From Emergomyces orientalis (taxonomy: Eukaryota; Ascomycota; Eurotiomycetes; Onygenales; Ajellomycetaceae): 64,000 nt of DNA. The notes under the pieces were generated by a model. That model was not told the DNA's origin. It did not search any database and was given only the letters and a program-made list of their open reading frames with translations. A program made the translations under genes and the position numbers. Positions 23,267-35,386 of the stretch are shown piece after piece (position 1 is the stretch's first letter; every line of letters begins with the position of its first letter). Where the stretch lies: positions 124,001 to 188,000 of the forward strand of contig MOWL01000007.1 in assembly GCA_002110485.1 (NCBI GenBank), in the 5' to 3' direction.

Positions 23267-24675
23267 ATGCCGCCCAAAAAAGGAGCTGATCAGCCGAAGA
23301 AGACGAGGGCTACGGTGGACGATAAAGTGAGCCGTTAAAATATCCGTTGCTGCTCTTGGTGCTGCGGTCCACTTTAAAGGAGCAATGTTTGCTAACGAAT
23401 TGATATTCATCTCTTCTAGACCTTTGGCATGAAAAATGTACGTTTCAACCCTATCCAGATAATCCCATACACAGTACACATACACGGAATAGGAATAAAA
23501 AATAGGAATCTGGGGACGCCTTCCAAGATCTCGACTGGGGCTAGATAAATATACCGAATCTACTCTCGACCTACCATGTTCTATAACTAACTTCGAATCA
23601 ATATAGAAAAAAGGAGGCAGTGCAAAGAAACAAATAGCTCAGCTTCAGGCGCAAGCCCAATCAAACAAGAACGCCGACGAGAAAAAGAAGGAAGCCCAGC
23701 GGCTCCAACGCGAGAAGGATAAGGCTGCCGCTGAGCAGGCCAAGCGGGAAGCTGCAGAACTCTTCAAGCCCGTCCAAGTCCAAAAAGTTCCATTTGGCGT
23801 CGACCCCAAAACCGTCCTCTGCGTCTTTTTCAAGAAGGGCAGCTGTGAAAAGGGCAAACGATGCAAGTTCAGCCACGACCCAGCTGTAGAACGAAAAGCA
23901 CAGAAGAAGGATCTGTATTCCGATAGCAGAGCTACGGAAGAGGACAAGACGAAGGACTTGATGGATAACTGGGACGAGGAGAAGTTGCGGAGTGTCGTGT
24001 TGAGCAAACATGGTAACCCAAAGACTACGACGGAAAAGGTGTGCAAGTATTTTATCGAAGCTGTGGAGAATCAGAAATATGGCTGGTTCTGGGTGTGTCC
24101 GAATGGCGGCGATAAGTGCATGTACAAACACAGTCTGCCACCCGGGTATGTTCACGTTTTTTCTTATTCAATCTGTTTGGGTTTCTTGATTTTCTAACTC
24201 GTGCAACAGCTTCGTCCTTAAAACCAAAGAACAAAGAGCTGCAGAAAAAGCTCTCATGGACAAGTCCCCCTTGAAAACCCTCACCCTCGAAGATTTCCTC
24301 GAGTCCGAACGCCATAAACTCACAGGCAACCTCACGCCGGTCACCCCGGAAACATTCGCCAAGTGGAAACAAAGTCGTCTCAACAAGAAAGCCGCGGAGG
24401 AAGAGGCTCGCAAAGCGAAGGATGCCAGCGGCCGTGCCATGTTCGAAAGCGGTGATTGGAACGCCTCCGAAGACGAGAGTGAGGATGGCGATGATGATGA
24501 CTATGATAACGACGGAGATGAATGGAATATGGAAACATTGCGCAACGAAACCGAACGGCTACGAGAACAATCGGAGGAGGAGCGAATCGCAAAACTCCAG
24601 GGAACTTCTTCTGCGGCTCTTACGAACGGTGTTGGTTTAGAAAACCGACCAACTCCTGTCGATGGAGCTGGATAA
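23267..24675 (+). CDS. TMA46: CCCH zinc-finger translation factor Tma46 (ZC3H15/DFRP1 family)
   Basis: Ribosome-associated partner of the Rbg1/DRG1 GTPase. Exons are 23267-23326, 23420-23437, 23607-24145 and 24210-24675, 360 residues. The second exon is only 18 bases (TFGMKN), yet it restores the invariant family string DDKTFGMKNKKGGSAKKQIA, so the micro-exon is real. A charged coiled coil follows. Finger 1 is CVFFKKGSCEKGKRCKFSH (C-x7-C-x5-C-x3-H). Finger 2 is the family's stretched form, VCKYFIEAVENQ...WVCPNGGDKCMYKH (C-x17-C-x6-C-x3-H). After LPPGFVLKTKEQRAAEK comes the DFRP domain (TLTLEDFLESERHKL, then TPETFAKWK), which binds the GTPase, and an acidic C-terminus (EDESEDGDDDDYDNDGDEW). 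All junctions keep frame. Confidence 0.93.
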
Positions 24676-26403
24676 AACGTAAATACAAAAGCAATGCACA
24701 CTCTAGACACCCTTTCCTACCAAGGGAAAAAGTGGATTTTCAGTGATGACGACGTTGTTCGAAATCAAAATCAACACCCAGTCATTTTATATGATGTCGG
24801 CTCTCGTTTGTGTCCTTTTGCAACCCGGTGTCCTTGCCCCGCCATCCAGAAAAGTTCGCGGTCGGTAAGCCCAGGTTCAGCAACTCAGGAGCACCAATGT
24901 CCCTGCACCGGTTATGCTAAAGATCACAAGTAGATTGCTTGATTTTGATTTTGATTTTGATGTTTTATTTTTTATGATAAAGAATGCGAGATGTGATATT
25001 AGCGTGGATTAACGGGGGCATTATGATATACATTTGCTTTTCTCTTTGCCTGTATTGATTTTGGTTCGACCTTGCTTTCATTCTTTTTATTTCCTCTTGT
25101 GCTCAAAAGAAACATAAATTCCCTACCACAGAACGGGAATGCTGTCGCATTTGCCTGGCCAGTTCCTACGCTTCTTTGGAAATCCGCTCCCTCTCGAGCA
25201 AATTAGATCATTCTTTTTCTCCACTTTTTTCTTCTTGCTCCCCTGTGTGTGTCTCTTTTATTTTTTTAATTTCCATTTTCTGTGTTTCCACGGATGTTTC
25301 CCACGGCAATTGCTATTTCAACCTTAAATCTAACTACCGATTCCATTAAGGGTTCTCGACTTTTGGCCCAGACGAAAGATACAATACGCACTCCGGGTCA
25401 GTGTTCAGTACTCAACCAACAACAAGAGTGTCAAGGCGAGGTTGCAAATGCCAGTAATGATATCAATCACATCAAATGTGTATTGTACTTCATATGCGAT
25501 GTCAGAATCTTAGAGAAAATGGATGTCTGATAAATATACAAAATGGAAGGCTTGGTCTAATGGATATTCATAAACTGATTGCCTCTTCTCTTGTCTTGTA
25601 CCTCAACCAGGTATCCAGAATTTCAAAGAATGTTCATGATATTTTTCTTTCAGTGGGCTCAAATCATAGCATGCCTTTATTCGTTTGCCTCATGATGAGG
25701 TGCATAAGTATTGAATGCTCTGATATGGGTTAGATACAGCACCGAAGCATGCTGGCTTTTAGACAAAGCTCACCCTGGCTGGAACTATTTTTATCATATT
25801 TTTTATTCTTTCCTCCACCTACTATGACTTTCATTTCATCTCCATCCCACTCTTTTCCAGGCGACCCATAAAGAATCTCCAAGTGGTCAGGGTTCCATTA
25901 CTGGAATAATCCTCATATTCCTATTACCTACTATCTTCTCCTTACATTAGACACCCATACAAAGTCATAGTCTTCTTTCATCTATATATATATATATATG
26001 AACCATAGACCCGTCAAATCCTCCTTCACGAGGCTCAGGGAAAGGTTATTACCGACACTTCCAAACTTCCCGCTGATGGAGTTGTTTCTTTCATAACTGA
26101 CTGCGGAACCTCACCTTTTATGTCTTGAATCTATACTGTCTGCTCTCCACTACTCCTCGGATCTTCGATTCTCCCTTATTTCGACGCGCGCTTTGCGTAG
26201 CAATATCCAAGCCGTACCATTTTCAAATGTTTTGGGGATATAATGCAAGCTGACTATGTCCCTTCGAGCATCCTATAAAAGTCTTTCTCCAGTGCCTCCC
26301 AAATGCACTTTTAAGCACATAGTTGTTTAAGAAACCTGCACGTTTCGAATTTATTTGGAAGCTATTGGCTTTTGCTTCCCTCCATGCCTCACGTTTGTTA
26401 GCC
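24676..26403. other. Gene-free stretch between tma46 and the KEN-box gene
   Basis: 1728 bases. It contains the tma46 3' UTR with a GATTTTGATTTTGATTTTGA repeat at about 24942-24962, pyrimidine-rich tracts at 25190-25300 and 25800-25990, and a (TA)n run at 25983-25999. The pyrimidine-rich parts suit a promoter and long leader of the downstream gene. Open frames are short and not protein-like. Confidence 0.45.
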
Positions 26404-27379
26404 ATGGACAACCGTCCCCGAAACCCTACCCCCGACCCGGGTAGCCCATACAAGAAGTCACATCCAGTCCTCAGAAGCTCCGCTAGCCACGAGACATTCC
26501 CAATATCAAACCCTAGTGAGCAAAATACAATTCGCTATTTGAATGAGAAATATATATATCCCTAAAACAATCCTACTTTTTATCATTAACTGTATCATAG
26601 AGACCGGATCCAAGAGGCCTAACGACAGCAACGACCCAGATAAATATTCCGAGCCCGAGGACAATCTACATGATGAGTCGAGTTGGAGTCGGCGTCCTGC
26701 GCATCGTTCCCCGCGTATTCTAGAGTCCCTGGATGATATTGAACTAGCTGTTGCCAGCAACGCCCGTAATCGGACAGCCTCAGCATCCGTGGATACGCAA
26801 CCACTACAACCTCGTCGATTCTATGCTACTGGTTCTGGGTCGCCAGTACTGAAATCGGAGGGCTATAAAGATGGCCGTAGCTCACTAGCTACAGAACCTA
26901 AACAGCACCCACACCTAAAGCGCCGGGGCTTCGGAATTTACTCAGACCCAAACCTAGACGCTGAAGCAGACACAGAAGAAACTTCCGAGATTCCTAACAA
27001 GCAACAGCATTTACCCCCGGCTTCCTTAAGCCCCATTGACAAAAATAATAAACGCAACCATCATCCCGGAATTAACGATAACGACAAGGATAAAGAAAGC
27101 AACAAAGAGAACATACCCCCTGAAACCACCATACCACTGGAAGAGGGAGGGCCACGACGACGCGGGCGTAACAGACACCGGCGACCACTGGGGTTACTGA
27201 ACCCATCTGATTTCTACCTTGTCCATGCAGGCATGTGCCCGAACTGCTCGGGAAACGGGATCGGGACGGGGATCAGCCATTTGCAAATGAATGGTGATGA
27301 TGGGGATGTGTTTTTGGGCGGCTCAGGGGGTAGATGGGAAAGCTGGGGCCAGTTACGGTGTTCGAAGCGTTGGAAGTGA
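26404..27379 (+). CDS. Unknown disordered protein with a KEN box
   Basis: Two exons, 26404-26515 and 26601-27379, 296 residues. The start is MDNRPRNPTPDPGSPYKKSH; the donor GTGAGC and acceptor ATCATAG (branch TTAAC) join in phase 1 as ISNPKTGSKRPND. The protein is charged and disordered, and carries the string SNKENIPPE, a textbook KEN degron followed by Pro-Pro. It also has a basic patch RRRGRNRHRRPLGLLNPSDF and a C-terminal MCPNCSGNG. KEN boxes mark substrates of the anaphase-promoting complex (Cdh1), so a cell-cycle-regulated protein is a reasonable inference. I recognise no catalytic domain. An unspliced reading from 26543 would start in the intron and is less likely. Confidence 0.65.
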
Positions 27380-27730
27380 GGGTTTTCCCTTGTTTTGCTC
27401 TTCGCGGCAGGAGTTTGGACATTTTGCATTGTTTGGTAGTCACGCGCGGAAGAGTGTTTTTTATCTTCTTTTATCTATTTCTATTTCTTGAAGTTGGCAT
27501 TTCCTACACTCTTGGCTTTGGACATATTGAATATTATGAATCTCAAACATATATCTCCTGTTTATTTGTCGTTGAGGATATGCTTCCCCTGATTTTATTT
27601 ACTTGTGCCGTTTCTCCTTTCCTTCTATTCTCAAGGAACAGAAGCTGGTGGTCAAAAATTGGATGTCCCTATTTTCCTCCCAAGATCTCTCACTTTTCAA
27701 TTCTACACAACCTCTCGACGAGTCAACCAC
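27380..27730. other. Convergent intergenic region
   Basis: 351 T-rich bases holding the 3' ends of the KEN-box gene and the dehydrogenase gene. Nothing else is seen. Confidence 0.5.
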
Positions 27731-28976
27731 CTACCAAGCAATAACAGGTTTGACCGCAGTACCATCAGCCATCTCTCCCAAGGCTCGTTGAAACTCCTCT
27801 GCCTCAAACATCTTGACTAATTTCTCCAGCGGTAGTTTTCCCTCCCTGTACCATCGTATCATCTGCGGTATATACTCCTTGGGCACCGTGTCACCCTCAA
27901 TGGTGCCCGTGATGCTCTTCCCACTTACCATCAAGGGGCCAAGCGGCACGCTCAATGCTGTCCCGGGTGCTGGGCTTCCAATCTGGATATAGTGGCCGCG
28001 GGGCGCCGTGAATGCTACTCCAGCTTCGATAAGCGGCAGGACCCCTGTCGTGTCGACTGTGATGCTCGATCCAAGACTCTCGTCCGTTATGCCACACACT
28101 GCCTGTTTAACCTTATCCATATCCCCGTCCATCGCTGTCGTGTTGATGACATGCGTCGCGCCAAGCTCCTTCGCCAGCTCCATGCGACTGGCAATCTTAT
28201 CAATCCCAATAATGATTTTACAGCCCCTTATTTTCGCGGCCATGATGGCACTGAGACCCACGCCCCCAAGGCCGATGATGGCAACGGTATCGTTGGGCCG
28301 CGCATTGGCGACATTTGTGATAGTTCCGCAGCCAGTCTGCACACTGCAGCCTAGTGGTGCGAAGATTTTAAGCTCTTCCGTGGATCTTACAAGGCCGCCC
28401 ACGTTTACAACTGAGCTCTCAGCGGCGATCGTGAGGCTGGCAAAGCTGGATTGGCCAAAGAAGGAACCGCGTATGGACGGTTCCTGTTGGCCCAAAGATC
28501 CAAGTGGCGGGGAAGAAGAGAAATCCTTTGACCCGACGAAGTTGAGTTCACTGAATCGGGTACAATGAGCCAGATGCACAGTTGCACATAGACGACATGC
28601 TCCGCATGATGCGAAAGAGAGAAGAACAGGATCTCCGCACTTTGCGATTGTAACATCGACGCCGATGTCTTCTACATATCCAGCACCTGATTGCAATCAA
28701 ATGTCAGTTCCACGGCAATCCCAATATCAACAGCACAAAACAAGAAGCATAATAATTTTACACACCTTCATGCCCTAATATCTGAGGATACCCGCCAAAC
28801 ATCTGAGCCAATTCCGCCATATGCAAATCCGTATGGCAGATCCCCGCAGCAACAACTCTCACGAGTAACTCTGTTTTCCCGAGCGCACGGAGCGACACCT
28901 GCTCAATCTGCCATGGAGTTGATTTCGCAGGGCCGCGGGCCACGATGGCGCGCGGGATAGGTGTTGGGGATGGCAT
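27731..28976 (-). CDS. Zinc-dependent alcohol dehydrogenase (MDR family, aryl/benzyl-alcohol type)
   Basis: NAD(P)-dependent oxidoreductase acting on alcohols or aldehydes. Exons are 28976-28766 and 28686-27731, 388 residues. The phase-1 junction restores the zinc motif GHEGAGYVEDIG. The catalytic zinc ligands are in GICHTDLHM and GHEGAG. The four structural-zinc cysteines are in CGACRLCATVHLAHC. The nucleotide-binding fold has GLGGVGLSAIMAAK followed by IGIDKIASRMELAKELGATH. The layout matches aryl-alcohol dehydrogenase-like fungal members; the substrate cannot be read from sequence. The Ala-Pro rich start (MPSPTPIPRAIVARGPAK) shows no clear targeting signal, so it is probably cytosolic. No catabolic partners lie nearby. 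Confidence 0.9.
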
Positions 28977-30855
28977 ATTTTCTGTTCTTTCTCTTGTACC
29001 GGTGCGGCGGAAGTTTGTCTAGAGGAGGGAAGAAGACGAGGGTGGGCGAATGATATTACAAACTATAATAACTATTAGTGTAGATAGGTATGCGAAAGCA
29101 GATAGCAACCTGATGGTGTTATTTTGGTAGATCGTAATATTTCCCATCCTTACGCAGAAGAAGTTGGGTTATAATACAAAAATAAGGAGACATAAATGTA
29201 CCCGCCCATACCTAGAACAAGCGGGGTCTTCACCCTAAGTCCTATATAATTTCCATCACAGACAATATGCCCCTTCTCAACTGCTTCTCAGCACTCTCGC
29301 CCTCAAAAGAGGGGGAAAGAATGATGGCTCTGGTGCATTCAGTAGGATTCAAAATCATGGCTATTTTGCAGGATGCAGCCCATACCAGAGAGCTAACTGG
29401 TTCACTCTGCTGATGATGTGCAGATTATTCCCCTGCATTCAAATACCTTGTCTGGAGGATAAGATGCAGGCGAGCAGCTCGGCGCAAAAAGTGTTTACCA
29501 TAGGCTAGATCAATGCCTCGGTAAAGTATCTAACTATCAAGAGAGTTAACTACTTCCCCCACAAAGACCACTTTGGTGGGTAGTACTGGCCACCAGCTGG
29601 AACCATGCCAGCACTTAAATCACTTCAAAATAATTCAGGCAAAGTTTCAAGAATTGCAGAAAAGTCACCACACAATCCTATATTAGATTCAATGATCTTC
29701 TCAGGGCATATCTTAGAATCTTTTGAGTTCTCTGCTATTCTTAAAAATATAAAAATATGTTTAACAGTGAATCATTCCAAAAGGAGTTGTAGTGCTGGCA
29801 TGGGTTCCAGCCGGTGGCCAGTACTACCCACCAAAGTGGTCTTTGTGGGGGCTTTGCGCGAGTATCTCCTCCCAGCTTGCAATGTGGAGAAGGCCACTTA
29901 TTAACTAGTCAGTTCTTAGTTTCATCAGCCAAGCCAGGCGATTAGCTGTCCTAAGACAACCCCAGAATGAGCAGCACTAGGGATGGTGGAAGCAGAGACA
30001 ACTGTGAATATAGTATTAAACTGGAACAAGGAATTTGTGAGGACAATAGAATCATCAGCTTGTTACTATTCTCACTCTTCATGGATCACAGTATGCATTG
30101 TGTTCACTAGACTGAAGATAATGAAGGAAGCCCGAAGACAGAAGTTCAGACATGATTGTGCAAACATGCCAACCACTATCCCACAAAATATTATCCAAGT
30201 CAAGAGTCAGTTCATTCAAGTCACCCTCATCTACATCTATCCCACGAAATCGTGAGACGCGGGAGATGGTAGGGAGGAAACTTTGGGTTGTGTAAGTTGA
30301 GGTTTTGAATACATACGGTTGATTTGAGGGAAGTGCTGCGTTTCCTTTGCGAGTTTTCGAAGAGCCGCACTTTCCCTTAAAACCTATCCACCTGAAGTGC
30401 CAATTTCAAGTTTGATTTTATGTTACGTTGCCGGTTCTCATTTCTTGTCTTTCGCCATATATGGTCGAAGTCGGATGGGGTTGTCGTGGAACCTAGGTAG
30501 TGAGATGTTAGCTATAGTCATTCATTCATTCATTCAAGAATCAACAGGGCGAGCTACATTTATTGAGAAACTGTCCTTATCTGTTGTTTCACGAGGTGTT
30601 TGAGTCTGAAATAGCGAATGGTATACATACAATGTTCGAGATGAAACGGGAAATATTAATATATATTGGCAATGCTCCGAAATACTAAGATGGCAGGTAT
30701 ATTGAAAAGGGGGTAAAATCCCCTGTCAACCTTTGCTCTGCATAACACCCTAAACTCAAACGCCCCGATACCGACTTCAAACATTCATGGATATCAAACC
30801 CTTGCTTCATTCGTCAAGAGACCAAAAATTAAAAGTATGACATACTGCTACCAAA
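28977..30855. other. Gene-poor stretch containing a fold-back element
   Basis: 1879 AT-rich bases with short, unconvincing open frames (for example 29983-30255). Apart from the inverted-repeat element at 29556-29851, no feature is supported. The sequence 30000-30250 has the patchy look of decayed repeat DNA, with many CA/TG/TA steps, but no family is recognised. Confidence 0.45.
29556..29851. mobile_element. MITE-like fold-back element with about 60-bp terminal inverted repeats
   Basis: The left arm 29556-29615 begins CCCCCACAAAGACCACTTTG. The right arm 29791-29851 is its reverse complement, ending CAAAGTGGTCTTTGTGGGGG. The arms differ by one substitution and one single-base indel over about 60 bases. 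The 175-base AT-rich middle has no useful coding capacity. The trinucleotide CTT directly flanks both ends (left flank ...TACTT, right flank CTTTGC), a possible 3-bp target duplication. Total length is 296 bases. A non-autonomous DNA transposon is the natural reading; a long hairpin RNA source is an alternative. No second copy was seen in this window. Confidence 0.75.
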
Positions 30856-32142
30856 TCATTTCTCGAGTAAGTCAGACCACTCCGGAATTTCCTTAATGAG
30901 ACTCCACATGAACTTCTCCACCTTGACCGCACACTTGGTATATACGGTTGTTGCATCATTATACTGCCGACAATTATTAACAATCAATTTGAGGTCGGCG
31001 ACAAGGTCTTTTGGAGTAGCATAAACGTCCTGCTCCAACCTTTCTTCTATAGTCGACAGATCCATTGGTGTTGTAATGACTTCATAATAATCAGGGACTT
31101 CGTCTCTGTTGACCGGATTAAGGAAGGGCCATGCTTGTTTGTGGTTTTGGATCTGATACAGAAAACGTCGAAGTTCACTGAAATGAGGTCCGTGGCGGGG
31201 TTCTCGGGCTAATTCGTCCATGTCTGGAGACCAGCCAGTTGCCCGAATGGCAGGATTGGAGAGGGGATCAATTGGAGTGACAACACCGCTGTTGGCCCAT
31301 TGCTGAGGCGGCTGATGGACGATATGGCTTTTACTCATGGAACGAATTTTTGCTCGTACGGTTTCCTTCTGCTTGAGAAGCATACGGCTAACTTCGAGAT
31401 AACGTATTCGTGGAAGCATGGAACATTGCATGAGTGTCCCCCCTTCGTAATCCTTGATATACCCCTTCCAGATAGACTTGTCGAGAGAGATCTCTTTGGT
31501 AAAACCTTGCTTTTGAAAATACCCCGTGGCATAATTATCTGCGTAAGTTAAAAAATGCATCACTGGGGAGGTAGCTTTGACATAATCCTTGAAATGGGCC
31601 ATGAGATGCGCCCCATATCCTTTCACCTGTTGATCAGATGATACCGCGCAGAAAACGATTTCAGCAAACTTGCGGTCTCTGAATTCTCGGAAAGATATTC
31701 CGCCAATGACCTCCAGAGGCGTTTTGACGATGGCGATAGACAAATGAGTGCGATCGTAGACAAGACGAGCGATGTAATCTTTGGGCATTTTAGGCAGTTG
31801 CTTTTGAAACAGGCATTTGAGACCTGTAAGGATAATCCAGCTCTCTCTACTACCATCATTGTTGACAACTCGGAATTCGAGCTCGCCATTTCGTTCTTCT
31901 AAAACTGCAGGCTTTGGAACAGTTAGAGCCATTTTCTTAATATTAAAATGGTACTAGAATACCTTCTCCTTGAAAGAAATCCTCCAGCTTGTAGCCGGAG
32001 TTTGGACATCATGAAAGCTTTTCTTTCTTTTGGTATCACGGGCGGTATTCACTTCCTCAGACGGGGCGCGCTTTGCGGCGACTGTATTTTGGCCACGTTC
32101 GACTGGAGATGATTGCGATTCCGTTGTATCCATCTTGTCCAT
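30856..32142 (-). CDS. gcn5: Gcn5-type histone acetyltransferase with bromodomain
   Basis: Acetylates histone H3 within SAGA-like complexes. Exons are 32142-31963 and 31911-30856, 411 residues. The junction RISFKEK-PAVLEERNGELEF matches the family's P-E-KPAV-EERNGE. The GNAT domain shows LPKMPKDYIARLVYDRTHLS, the catalytic glutamate in FAEIVFCAV, the acetyl-CoA loop QVKGYGAHLMAH, and DKSIWKGYIKDYEGGTLMQC. The bromodomain has WPFLNPVNRDEVPDYYEVI, PMDLSTIEERL and the acetyl-lysine asparagine in NCRQYND. The N-terminus carries a basic KRKKSF. The sequence departs from canonical Gcn5 at several positions as I recall them (ISFREFRDRKF, YATGYFQKQGF, QIQNHKQAWPF), so this may be a second, faster-evolving paralogue. 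An ATG inside the intron (31932) would skip the conserved KPAV junction. Confidence 0.9.
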
Positions 32143-35100
32143 CTGCGTTGAATGCCGGCGAAGATGGACTTTCGATAGGTAACATTCGGAATTCGTATCG
32201 CAGTGCTTACTCTTGAATGATGGGAAGTGTTGAGTAAAGTCGCATATCCAGTTGACTGTACTCCGTAGAGTTCATGGATCCATGTATAGTATCTTTACTT
32301 CCCGTGGACCTAGGCAGTTAGTTCACGCTAGCTTGAAGAAGAATGGGGGGGGAACGATGGCGGGTCCATTGGATGCCCAGGCGGCTGGCTGGTTGGTTGG
32401 TTGGTTGATTGATTGATTACCTAATGAACGCTAATTATAACTAAGTTAGCTAACTAGTTAACTAGTCAGCTCAACTAACTAGAATCACTAGAATCACTCG
32501 AACTAATAATAGCTGTGTGTACACCCCGTGAGGCTGCCATCCATGACTGCCAGAAGAGCACCCCTTGCCACTGCTTTCATGAACTGATATTGAACATCTC
32601 CTGATCACCTCTCTGCTCAGGCAACCATGTGACTGATTTAACAATGAGAACAGAATGATAACTACTTCATCGACTCGGTATTCCGTGCTGGTCAATTTGC
32701 AACTACCGATAAAGTGTCTGGGTAACTATCATTCTGCCTTGCATATGATGCTTGGAGAGCTTGAGGGTTCCAATGCATCTACACGATCTCGTTGATACCG
32801 CAGTCGCCCAGTGTTCTTTTTCAGTACGGTAAATTCCAGAAAGATAGAGATCGCTAAGGGTAGGAGATCTTGAAATATTGACATATTGCTGCTCTACTGA
32901 TGGAAACACTTCAAATTTATATACCAAGTACATTCACTCGAATGCCGAGACACCGTATATTGTTCTTGTGAGTATCGAACGTGGAATCAGCTCGGGTGCA
33001 GGCTGAATTAGGCAGCTGTAGGAAGGGCATCCCGGCTTGGTTGCGAGTCTGTGTGCTGCCTACCATCCACTATGAGATTTGAACCCCTAGCAAGGGCATG
33101 AGTGGACCATGCCTCTACCGGTATAAGGCTGGGTGCTTTGTCGTTTCGAAACACGTTAGTTTAACTGCAAAAGATGTCACAGCATCCACCACCCAACAAT
33201 CCCGCTGTTGGATGTTCTCCAGATTGGATGCAATTACAGCAAACCAGCACTTAAACGCTGATATTCTGCCGGCTCGCAAACAGTAAAGCGGAATTACAGC
33301 CCTAACCCCAAAGAACCCAAGAGAATGATTTGAAATGCCAGTCTGCGGAGGCATTTGTTCGGCCATTTGGGGAGCAGGTTGTGAGAAGGAGCTCACTCGG
33401 GAAGTTGCTTGGCATGCGCAGAATGTTCGCAAGCAAGCCTTACTACCCCTGTCGGTCGTCAGTTGAGGAGCCCCGGAACATCAGGAAGCATTTCATCAAA
33501 AACTAGGTAAGAATTGATGGGGTGGGCGACACTTTAAAACTTGGTATGCGTTGTCATCTGCGAAGGCATCCAGGCCTAGCTTTTTACCGTTTACCCCAGA
33601 ACAAACCTGCCTGGACTCCACCTTGGGAAGTAAGAGTACAGATCTCCTGCCGTTTTGCCTACTCACTTAGTACTTGCCTTTGAGTTCATCAAGAGACTGT
33701 TTCAGATCACGGAGAGAATCTCGAAGCTGATTGTAAATTTTGCTAGCGGAAGTAAACAAACAGCAAGACAACAAAACATCATATGTGATTGAGCCTCAAT
33801 CATCAAACGTCCCGTCCAGTGTGATGGTATGAGTAGCTCCAAAGGTATGGAATGTGACGGGGCATGTATTGGCATCAGACTGATGTGGAAGGTTCTGAGG
33901 AATTACAAGCCAAGGATACGGCAATGATTCTGAAAAGTTGGTGTTTTTCAAGAAACAAAGAATTTGAGAATCATGATAGAAAGTTAGAGAACACTGGTCT
34001 GAGTCTCTCATCAATGAATCAACAGAAGAAGCTCCGCTGTTTGAGCAGACGCCTGCTTGGAAAGCATAGCCAATCTCTTTTGGGAGCATTTTGAAAGCCT
34101 GGTTGGCATGCCTCATATCAAAAATGTGGACTTTCAGTGTCACCAGGGACCCTTTATGGCCAAAGGTTATAAATTCCGCCTGCACGGTACTATGTAGAGA
34201 GTGATAGACACAAGTGCGACTGGTCGCGAACTAGATATTCGTTTCGGTATGGAAGTAGGGAACCGCATGATGTCAAAGACCACAGTCCACGGTGAGGAGG
34301 ACTTGGAACAAAACGATGGATTATTAAATAGGGAGCGCATGAATATTTATCCGACACCATTTTCGTTGGTGCTTGTCCCGATCCAGCCAACTACACTGAG
34401 GGTGAATCTTGAAACAAGATATATTACGGTGAAAATAAACTGGCTAATTAATTAAAAAAATCATGAGCCTGTAAACTGAACTCACCACAGAAAACAAATA
34501 CATGAAGGATTAACCTTGCTCGCTGTCTTCTTTTCATGTGCTATAAGGACTAAAAGCAAATGAAATGAATCAAGAGAAGGTTCTTCCTTGAAGCCAACTA
34601 AAGTCGAGGTGGTGGAATATATTATATAGTACACATTATAAAAACTACGTACATTGTTATGTGAACCAGCTTCTCAGCACGTACTCTAGACAAGAATGAA
34701 ATAAGGAAAACAGCTTAGAAGATATAAAAGATAACATCAGCTCCCCTCGGCAGTTTTTTCGAGAGTTCCCCATTTTATCCAAGAGTGCAAAAGCAGGGAG
34801 AAAAGAGTAGATGAATTAAATAGTTGTAAAAAGTTAAGTAAATTTTTTTTAAAAAAACGGCTCATTTTCACACATCCTATCCTATCAAATTTAGAACTTT
34901 TACTATCTCCTTCTGGTTCATGAATAAAGGTGATATTTTTTGCTTCTTCTTCTTGTCCTCGTAAATTAAAAAAGTGTTGCGTGTGTAAATGTCCCTTCAA
35001 GGAGAACTGAGGGGGGTTTTGGTTTCGAGGGGAGGTTGCCAAAAAAAATTTAAAAAAAGAAAAGGCTGCCTCCTCACACATACATTCCCCCCCCCCCCCC

Positions 35101-35386
35101 CCCCCTATGCACCGCAAGAAATTCCTAAAGTTTCGGAAAAGTACTAAGAACATAAGTTGACCGTTGATCATTGATCGTTGACCGCTGTAAGGGGTTGATG
35201 ACATGTCGACATTTATTGGCGAGACATAAAAAATGGGAGGAGTAAGTTGAAGGCCACCCGGCAGTCAACTTAATATTGGAAAACTGGCGATACATAACTG
35301 ACTGGAAAGGACAAAAGACAAACACCACACAAGGCATTAAAGAAGAGGGAGATGAAAAAAGAAGAGACAATAACATGAGAACACGT
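32143..35386. other. Gene-poor stretch with simple repeats and a possible relic
   Basis: 3.2 kb between gcn5 and the p23 gene. It contains GGTTGGTTGGTTGATTGATT tetranucleotide repeats at 32392-32420, one TACTCCGTA at 32259-32267, and a run of 19 C at 35087-35105 next to A-rich tracts. A patch at 33796-34390 (-) has protein-like reading in more than one frame and is listed separately. The last 400 bases are probably 3' UTR of the p23 gene. Confidence 0.45.
33796..34390 (-). pseudogene. Possible decayed coding region, family unknown
   Basis: The 129-codon open frame ending at 33796 reads like real protein: EFITFGHKGSLVTLKVHIFD, FKMLPKEIGYAFQAGV, and NTCPVTFHTFGATHTITLDG. It lacks an ATG at its open end. 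The segment upstream (34390-34190) continues in a different frame with similar composition (DKYSCAPYLIIHRFVPSPPH). This pattern suggests a gene broken by at least one frameshift and stop, in gene-poor DNA. I recognise no domain. It could equally be a chance open frame. Confidence 0.25.

Noticed and set aside
33060..33110. tRNA-like B box (GGGGTTCAAATCTC on the minus strand)
   Set aside because: The T-stem does not pair properly and no A box or acceptor stem can be built upstream.
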